Shown: piece by piece, positions 57,157 to 64,000 of the stretch
Layout of the letters: every line of letters begins with the position of its first letter
How positions within the stretch are numbered: the stretch's first letter is position 1
Origin: Coccinella septempunctata
Lineage: Eukaryota; Arthropoda; Insecta; Coleoptera; Coccinellidae
Direction of reading: 5' to 3'
DNA length: 64,000 nucleotides
Assembly: GCF_907165205.1 (NCBI RefSeq)
Contig: NC_058189.1
Span: 16,676,001-16,740,000 of the forward strand
Made by a program: the position numbers and the translations under genes
The notes under the pieces: generated by a model
What the model saw: only the letters and a program-made list of their open reading frames with translations
Told to the model about the DNA's origin: nothing
Database searches by the model: none

Positions 57157-57795
57157 ATGTGGTTGCACCTATGGATCGTAGCGGAGTTTACTAACTTTCT
57201 TGAAATTCTTGTATTAATTACTAAAATGGGACAAAATTACGATATCAAAGAATCACAAATGCGAAGACCTAGTATATTTTTGTCGAATATAGAAAAGGAT
57301 TTCCAGTCAGGTGATATCGTTGAAGCCATGAAAAATCAGAACCATTTTCTGAATGAGGCAGATGAGATTAAACTAGTCTCACTGAAAATGAATAAACACA
57401 AAACATCACAATCTGGAATAATAGAATGTAACGGATCAGCATATAAAAAGCTGCTTATTTCTGTGGGTAAAATCTACTTGGGACTCCAGCGGTGCTCTGT
57501 TTGGGAGAACTTGAGAGTGACGAGGTGTTTCAAGTGCTACTCGTTCAACCATAAGATGAATGACTGCAAATACAATGGACCTCCTGTGTGCTCCAAGTGC
57601 TCAGGATCACATGATTATGAAACTTGTAAGTCTGAAGAGAATTGTTGCATTAATTGTATTCAAAGTAATACCAAATATAGAACCGATTTCGATGTATGTC
57701 ATTCTGCGCTTGATAAGGAGTGTCCCCTGTATAAAATACAAATGAAAAGAGTTGAGGACAGGACAGACTATAATGTTTTGAGCATATTTGATTAA
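57157..57795 (+). CDS. LINE D ORF1 (gag-like, zinc knuckles), N-terminus uncertain
   Basis: The frame ends at TAA 57793-57795. The N-terminal half (RRPSIFLSNIEKDFQSG, then LKMNKHKTSQSGIIECNG) resembles the domain preceding knuckles in LINE ORF1 proteins. The C-terminal part has CFKCYSFNHKMNDC (CX2CX4HX4C), CSKCSGSHDYETC (CX2CX3HX4C) and a third cysteine cluster, CCINC with later C..C. Such proteins bind element RNA. The real start is unclear because the first 60 residues are hydrophobic and may be flanking sequence. Confidence 0.75.
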   Translation: MWLHLWIVAEFTNFLEILVLITKMGQNYDIKESQMRRPSIFLSNIEKDFQSGDIVEAMKNQNHFLNEADEIKLVSLKMNKHKTSQSGIIECNGSAYKKLLISVGKIYLGLQRCSVWENLRVTRCFKCYSFNHKMNDCKYNGPPVCSKCSGSHDYETCKSEENCCINCIQSNTKYRTDFDVCHSALDKECPLYKIQMKRVEDRTDYNVLSIFD

Positions 57796-60682
57796 TTCTG
57801 GATAATTATATACCTAAATGATTTTGATAGGAACGATATAGGTTATCTATTATCCAATAGATGTTTTTTAAGTGTTCAAGATGTGAATAATTTTATTAAA
57901 TTAGAAAATGACTTCAATGTTAGCATATTTCATGTTAATATTCGTAGTCTAAATAAAAACTTAGATTGCCTGAAGATTGCTTTGAGCCAAATAGAGCGTT
58001 CTTACGATTTTATCGTTCTAACAGAGACCTGGAAAATTCAGGATATATCATTGTTTGAAATTCCGGGGTATAGTTTGGTATATAATTATGGTAGTGTGAA
58101 TCAAAATGATGGGGTAGCTATCTATATAGGAGAGAATATAAATTTTGTTCATCATATTGTAACTATTGATTTGCTGAGTGTGATTCAGATCGAGGCATTT
58201 TACGAGGGTTGTTCTATGAGCTTGGTTGCGGTCTACAGACCACATGATATATTGAAGGATGCATTCAACAGATGTCTTCAAGAGTTTCTTACTGGAAATG
58301 GACAAAACAAAAATATTAATATAATAATAGGTGATACAAATTTCGACTTATTGTCTGATAATGATTTGGATGAGGAATATCATAATATCTTGACCGAGTA
58401 TGGTTATACATCACTAATAAATACAGTAACAAGACCAGAGAGCGCTACATGTCTTGATCATATTTTCATCAAAACGGAAGTGCCGAGGGAAGACTACCAG
58501 GCATCAGTTTTTCACTATGATCTAACTGACCACTACCCAATAATGCTATTCATAAGAAATTCATTGGAGAAATCAAAAGAGTACAGAAAATCAAGGGGCT
58601 TCATAAATTATCCCAAACTTAATGCCGCGTTGGCTAGTCAAGATTGGCGTTTGTTACTGGAAGAACAAAACCCAAATGTCTCCACTGAAACGTTCATAAG
58701 AATCTTGAAATTTCATATTTCAGAAAATACATACAAAAAAGTTGAGAAGAAGAAAGAAATAAAACGCAAAGAATGGATAACATCAGGTATTGTCAAGGCT
58801 ATCAATGAAAAAAATAAATTTTACAGGCAGATTAGGACCAGTCCACGGAATCAGACACTAATAAATAGATATAGAATTTATAAGAGCCTCCTTGAAAAAC
58901 TGATAACGAATGCGAAAAAAAATTATTATGCAAGCAAATTGATGAAATAATGGGGAGACCCGAGAAAATTGTGGAGTTTCCTGGGTGGTAAACAAAAGAT
59001 GAATATAGAACCTGGGCCCATAATAAATGATAACGTTCTGCTCGAGAAAGATCAGGACATAGTGGAAGCCTTCAATGCATACTTTTCGAGTGTTGGTCCT
59101 GCTTTGGCTGGTAAAATTGATCGAAACAGTGTCAATGTGGTGGACGACAGGAACATCAATAATTTAACTCTGAAACCAACAGATGAAACTGAGATGCTGA
59201 AAATTGTAAAATCCCTGAAATCAGATAAAGCTCCAGGATTGGATGGTATAACGACGAATACGCTGAAGAACATTGCCTCAAATATTCTGGTTCCTCTCTG
59301 TCATGTGGTCAACTCGTCAATGGAGTCTGGTGTCTTTCCCGACATTCTCAAGGAAAGCTTGATCAAGCCGGTATACAAGTCGGGAGATAAGAAGGATGTA
59401 AGCAATTATCGACCAATTTCCCTCACGTCAAATTTGTCAAAAATATTTGGGAAAATCATTCATGAAAGAACAGCTGAATTTTTGGAAAGCTGCCAAGTTT
59501 TGAAAGAAGGCCAATTCGGTTTTCGTAAGGGAAAATCAACACAGGATGCTGTAGCGCAACTAACGGCCAATATATATCGCTCCCTTGACACTGCTAAACC
59601 ATGCCTATGCCTATTTATCGATTTAAAAAAGCTTTCGATACCGTAAATCACGAAAAACTATTGAAAACACTAGAAGGATATGGAATTAGAAGTCGAGCTT
59701 TGGATTGGTTTGGGAGTTACTTGTCGGGCAGGAGTCAACGTGTCCAGGTTCGAGATCATCTTAGCACCTCTTCCCCCATCCAATGTGGAGTGCCTCAAGG
59801 AACGATCTTAGGACCACTATTGTTTATAGCAAATCTCAATTCAATTTTCACAATCAATATTGAGGGTGAATTGACTGCTTTTGCTGATGATGCGGCCATT
59901 TTTTACCATGCTGATACCTGGGAGATGCTGAAGGAACGGGTTGAGAGAGATTTCGTTGAAGTGGTGAACTTTTTCAATTCCAAACTCTTGACCATAAACT
60001 ATGAAAAACATGTTTTGTGCCTTTCTCTGCAACATCTGTGAGGCTTCCTTCTTTCAGGTCGCTATCGTTCTCAAGAACTGGACAAGCGTATGAAATAAAA
60101 ATTGTTGATAAATTCAAATATTTGGGAATATACCTGGACAAACATCTGAGATGGAACTATCAGATAGAACATTTGGCCAAAAAATTGAGAAAGTTGAGAG
60201 ATTTTTGCAAGTTGGGACTTCTGAGGAAGATCTATTTTGTGTTGGCACAGACGCACCTGAATTATGGAATATTGGCCTGGGGTGGAGTGACGAAAAGTTG
60301 CCTGAGGAAGCTTGAGATAACACAGAAGTGGCTACTGAAGATAATATTCAGAAGACCATTTCGTTTTCCAACCGAGAGATTGTATGCGGAGAGCGGAGTT
60401 ATGGACCCGCGAAAACTTTTTTTCCTTGCGCTATCCATACATCAGAAAAAACATTTGGTGTCTGCAATTTTTAATGATCATCTATATGATACAAGGAATA
60501 GAGGAACGTGGATAACTCATTCGAGGACGAACAGGACAATAGGTCAAAGATCTCATACCTATCTAGCTCCGTTCATATTCAATAAAATACCGCCTGAAAT
60601 TAAAAATGTTGTAATGAACGTCTTCAAGGAAAAATTAAAGAGTGGCTTGTCTCGCTGCCGACATGGAAAGTTTGCCAAATGA
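57796..60682 (+). pseudogene. LINE D ORF2: AP endonuclease and reverse transcriptase, broken
   Basis: ORF2 is in the same frame as ORF1, separated by one TAA, and has no ATG before the endonuclease. Endonuclease boxes: FHVNIRSLNKN, VLTETW, GVAIYIG, VAVYRPH, IIIGDTNFDLLS, DHIFIK and LTDHYPI. An in-frame TAA at 58948-58950 lies in the linker. RT boxes: SDKAPGLDGI, YRPISLTSNLSKI, QFGFRKGKSTQDA, a frameshift inside the LFIDLKKAFDTVNH-type box near 59625, CGVPQGTILGPLLF and catalytic FADD near 59884. A second frameshift near 60030 precedes the C-terminal domain, ending TGA 60680-60682. The family most resembles CR1/L2-group or jockey LINEs; clade uncertain. Confidence 0.85.
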
Positions 60683-60996
60683 TAGACTTGAAAAATTCTT
60701 ATATCCATACTTAAGGACGAAAAATTAACCATGGCTCATAACAAATGACATTCTATCATTAGTTTTTCTTTGTACTCCTTTGTAAATACAGTATGAATGT
60801 TTGTTTATTTCATAATGATTCATGAATTTTCCTCACAAGACAATTTCTGAAATTGTCTTCGGAAAAGTATCTGGGATGTTTTTTCAACAGTAGATATACT
60901 TATGCATGGAATGAATTGTAAATATGCTGAAATTGTTTCTTTTTTTCTTTTTTCTGTGACAATATAGGATGTAACTACTAGTCGAATAAACGTCAT

Positions 60997-61020
60997 AATT
61001 ATTATTATTATTATTATTAT
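60997..61020. repeat. (ATT)8 tail of LINE D
   Basis: Uninterrupted ATT units form the 3' end of LINE D; the Penelope fragment begins immediately after. Confidence 0.85.
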
Positions 61021-61021
61021 C

Positions 61022-61215
61022 TTGTAACGCGTTTTATATAGGGAGAACTTTGAGGAACTTCAAAACCAGCATTAAAGAACATTTGAGTTCTCTTAACCCT
61101 AACTCGACTGGCTTCTCATATTTTGCCAAACACCTTATCGATAATAAGTTTGGGTTAAGAGAACTCAAATTCGACACACATTCACACGTCACACATTCGA
61201 CAATATTACACACGC
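61022..61215 (+). pseudogene. Penelope-like GIY-YIG fragment, plus strand
   Basis: The frame reads SCNAFYIGRTLRNFKTSIKE, then HLSSLNPNSTGFSYFAKHLI and a decayed end. The tyrosine-isoleucine-glycine and the R...K.H residues of the GIY-YIG nuclease are conserved. It begins exactly where the LINE tail stops and is the inverse of the copy at 56790-57130. Confidence 0.7.
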
Positions 61216-62040
61216 TGTGATTTTTTCTGCTCTTTTCATTTTTGGCTTCAATAGTATTCAATAGCATTCTTAAAATTAAATTTGACCACAAAATGACTTT
61301 AATTAGAAATTAGCTAGGAAATTACTTTCAAGGCTCTCCATCCGAGATATTCAGCTGTTTCGGTACTTTTGAAAGACTATATAAAAAAAAGTGTAGCGGT
61401 AGACCCTATATCCAAGGAACAGATTTTTCTATAAACTCGATTGTCCTAGCTCAACAAACTGGAAATATTCCACTTATCTTTACTTCCCAAATATTGACCA
61501 TTTTCAGATTTCCAGGTTCCAGGGAATATGATGGATCCAAAAGAAGCGCCAATACAATATTTACAAATTTCATTGAAAATTCCCTGTGGTATACATCTCT
61601 ACCCTTGAGGCGAAAAAGGGTGAAATGATTTTATTAGAGTTTTCATTTCAACAGATTTTTTTTGGTAGAATTGAAAAAATGAAGGATTTTTTTCATATTA
61701 TTGGCTAGCAATGATTCAAAACGAAACGAGGGGCAGCAGTTTGAATGAAGGGGACATACCTACTTATATCTGAATTTCCATACTATTGACACCTTATTTC
61801 TAGGACGGGTTTCTTGTTTAGATATATTTTAATAGCAACTTTTCATCCCAAAATAAAATGAACTAACTGCTGGAGTTGTGTTTCATCCTTTGACACGCCC
61901 TGTGGATTCATGCAAGTCAATGAATCACTTTGCGTATTGGGAACATTTCAGCTCACAAATATTTCTCGAATAGTAATCTGACAAAAACATTTGCGAAGGA
62001 CCTTTATCAAAACACTATTATCCATTTATATAATTCCTGA
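61216..62040. other. Intron sequence before exon 4
   Basis: AT-rich; no gene or repeat recognised. Confidence 0.5.
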
Positions 62041-62050
62041 ATATTTGCAG

Positions 62051-62249
62051 GAATATTTTGCGCCCTAACGAAGTGCGATCTGGATCCTTGCGTGTTCGGC
62101 ACCTGCGAACTGACCTCAACCGCTTATAAATGCCATTGTCAAGAGGGATATTCAGGTCCAACCTGCGAACAGAAGAGAAGACCCTGTGAAGGAAATCCAT
62201 GCGAGAGTAGAGGACTGTGTATGGAAAGAGGAGAGGGTTTTATCTGCAG
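62051..62249 (+). CDS. uif: Exon 4 seen: EGF-like repeats
   Basis: The acceptor is ATTTGCAG ending 62050; the donor AG|GTATGA follows 62249. Entry phase 1 matches exon 3; exit is phase 2. The exon supplies the last cysteine of the first EGF domain (GIFC), then a complete EGF (CDLDPCVFGTCELTSTAYKC, CHCQEGYSGPTC) and most of a third (CEGNPCESRGLC, ERGEGFIC). The CxCxxGYxGxxC signature is clear. EGF tandems continue in exons beyond the window, as expected for an uninflatable-like protein with many EGF repeats. Confidence 0.9.
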
Positions 62250-62868
62250 GTATGATTTAGCGTTTCAGGTTACTTTTCAACATCAAATCGAAAAGTGTGA
62301 ATTTGCGGAATATTAGTAAAGTCAATAGTCATGCACATAAAAGTTATTTTATTCAATTAAAAAAAAAACAATAATATTCTAGGCTTTTGCAATATTTCTT
62401 CGCAATCATTGCTACATCTTCTTTTGAGGTGATTTAACCCTCTAATGCCCAAGTTTTTTTTTTTCTCTTTTGAAATTATTTCCGTATATGTAATTTCAAG
62501 TTAGCTCTTGTATAATCTACATCTTTCTTCCGCAAATAGTTAACTGATTTACATTAACACCTGTTCTCAAAAAATGAACCTATACTGAAGGCGGACATGG
62601 GCAGTTGAACTAAACTGCTCACAGGAAATAATTTTGTATCCACTTATATGCAACCCGTCTCAAGGCGGAATTTGATATTAGAGGGTTAACTGGTTGTTTG
62701 AACAAATCACTTGCTTTTGCCATCGTGCATCATTTCTATATTCGGAGTGTTTCCTTCCCATGTGTCCAAGTAGGTACTAAGTACAATAAATACCCCAATG
62801 ATGTACTCCCGAGTTCATTTTAGATATTCTATAACAGGTGCTTGGTAAATTATCAGGAATACCTAATG
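62250..62868. other. Intron sequence after exon 4
   Basis: A short pair CCTCTAATGCCCAAG (62441) and GAGGGTTAAC (62681) bracket a stretch of about 250 bp with weak inverted similarity (TTAACCCTCTAAT/ATTAGAGGGTTAA), possibly a small MITE. No gene. Confidence 0.45.
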
Positions 62869-63755
62869 CAAATAAAATATTAGTAACACTTGTAAACAGT
62901 ATGAATTCTGATGAATACATATTGCAAATATACTGAAATTGCCTCAATAAATACTAGGTACTCGTGCTCATAACACCATCGAAAATTCTTTCAGAAATCT
63001 TGAACTCGATCAAATTGCTCTGTGTTAACACCACTGGTCCTGCGGAGCGGCATTACACTAGCAGGGCACCCCAAAGAATTTTTACGATTTTTATGCCCTC
63101 GTTTTGCTCTCATTTTGCTTCGTTTTGCTCACCACTCAGTTTATTTTGCTCACCTATATACGAAGAGCTTTAGACAATTCAAAGTGCCCTGGTGGTGTAA
63201 TATTACACCAGCACTTTACACTTTAAATTATCTATATCTCGGTAATGATGAGAGGTAGAAAAAAACGAGTTGCAGATTTGGAAAGAGAAAAACGCAGAGT
63301 TTTTTTTCTCCTCCAAGAACTCGTAAAGTATAAATGAGCAAAACGAACGGACTGGTGAGCAAAACGGAGCAAAACGAGAGCTTTCGAATGATACCAATAT
63401 TGTAAAGATCCGCTGAGGTGCTCTGCTGGTGTAATATTACACCAGCAGGGCACTTTGAATTGTCTATAGATCATTGTATATAGGTGAGCAAAATAAACTG
63501 AGTGGTGAGCAAAACGGAGCAAAATGAGAGCAAAACGAGGGCGTAAAAATTCTTTGAGGTGCCCTGCTAGCGTAATGCCTCTCCGCAGGACCAGTGGTGT
63601 TACCACAGAGCAATTCGATCGAGTTCAAGATTTCTGAAAGAATTTTCGATAGAGTTGTGAGTACGAGTTGTAATTACTGAGACAATTTCAGTATATATAC
63701 AATATGTATTTATCAGAATTCATACTGTTTATCAGTGTTATTAATATTTTATTTG
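62869..63755. repeat. 887-bp fold-back element with arms of about 360 bp
   Basis: The left arm runs 62869 to about 63225, the right arm from about 63400 to 63755 as its inverse. Paired blocks include CAAATAAAATATTA, AACAGTATGAATTCTGAT, GAAAATTCTTTCAGAAATCT, CCACTGGTCCTGCGGAG and GTAATATTACACCAGC. Each arm holds several TTTTGCTC modules (GAGCAAAAC on the other strand), and the centre has more (63336-63380). TTACACCAGCAGGGCA is itself part of an inner inverted repeat. Non-coding; frames across it are mirror artefacts. Confidence 0.85.
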
Positions 63756-64000
63756 AAAATAATCAACCCCCAACTCATTTGCAATAATAAAAATATCATT
63801 ATTAACAACTGAAAAGATATTTTATTTTGTTGTATTCTTAACATAATGTTCTTGCCGAGACGCTTAGTCTTATTGGATTGAAAAGAAGGAGCAGCGGGAT
63901 TGGTCCAGTCAAGAATGGTTGAGATCACGGGTGGCTATGGAAAATCGATGTTAAGTTGATTATAGCTCATAGGTTAAGATTTTGTGTTGCGGAAATTCAG
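63756..64000. other. Intron sequence to window end
   Basis: AT-rich, no supported feature. Confidence 0.45.

Larger units (their letters stand above)
57157..61020 (+). mobile_element. LINE D (jockey/CR1-type) with ORF1, endonuclease and RT
   Basis: It contains a zinc-knuckle ORF1, an endonuclease-RT ORF2, a 3' UTR of about 300 bp and a terminal (ATT)n run at 60997-61020. Its 5' edge is not resolved (about 57130-57200). It lies in the intron between exons 3 and 4, in the same orientation as the host gene, between two inverted Penelope fragments. Two in-frame stops and two frameshifts inactivate it. Confidence 0.8.

Noticed and set aside
62964..63606. Overlapping frames of 64-124 codons on both strands
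   Set aside because: They mirror each other because they lie in the palindrome 62869-63755 and encode near-identical sequences from each arm.

Overview
The window is repeat-rich insect nuclear DNA. The evidence is a spliced, multi-exon extracellular-protein gene with GT-AG introns and compatible phases, a very large intron filled with retrotransposons, Tc1/mariner, hAT-type and fold-back elements, and TTAGG-like runs. Species cannot be read from the sequence; a beetle is a guess only. I see no tRNA, rRNA or CRISPR.

Host gene: one gene lies on the + strand and runs off both ends of what I can recognise. Four coding exons are visible: 16336-16534, 19849-20066, 51090-52814 and 62051-62249. Their phases fit (2/2, 1/1, 1/1), and together they encode CUB, C-type lectin, CUB, CUB, a CUB-like segment and then EGF repeats. 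This order resembles Drosophila uninflatable (uif), a large apical membrane protein of epithelia and trachea; the orthology is inferred from domain order only. The introns are about 3.3, 31.0 and 9.2 kb. No signal-peptide exon was found.

Upstream (1-16.3 kb): a solo LTR with a 4-bp target duplication and internal tandem repeats (387-1771). A 5'-truncated LINE inserted into an ACAGGGTG-ended transposon end (2037-4742). A younger jockey-like LINE with an 11-bp target duplication and an overlapping UAAUG stop/start (5244-8570). A Penelope GIY-YIG scrap (10.3 kb), a Tc1-like element with unusually long inverted repeats (10989-12320), a 985-bp DNA transposon with a GAACAC duplication (12578-13562), and a decayed LINE on the minus strand (14.2-16.0 kb).

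Intron between exons 2 and 3 (20.1-51.1 kb): a decayed, spliced transposase-like gene whose intron hosts a MITE (22.2-25.2 kb). Two short hAT-type MITEs with perfect 8-bp duplications (26581-26768 and 31319-31476), each nested in another element. A Penelope-like element with inverted arms (30.6-32.2 kb), and several fold-back elements (32.7, 32.9, 34.7, 37.0, 40.4, 42.3 and 43.3 kb). A BEL/Pao LTR retrotransposon remnant on the minus strand (44.4-49.4 kb).

Intron between exons 3 and 4 (52.8-62.05 kb): a second copy of a repeat also seen at 43-44 kb, a 356-bp MITE, and a LINE with zinc-knuckle ORF1, endonuclease and reverse transcriptase (57.2-61.0 kb) flanked by oppositely oriented Penelope GIY-YIG fragments. 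After exon 4 there is an 887-bp fold-back with arms of about 360 bp built partly of GAGCAAAAC-like modules.

The most distinctive signals are the recurring ACAGGGTG ends on otherwise different elements, the palindromic element at 43304-43865 whose target duplication looks too long for its type and whose empty site is visible in a paralogous repeat, and the large fold-back next to the EGF exon. Boundaries and identities were read by eye without alignment tools.
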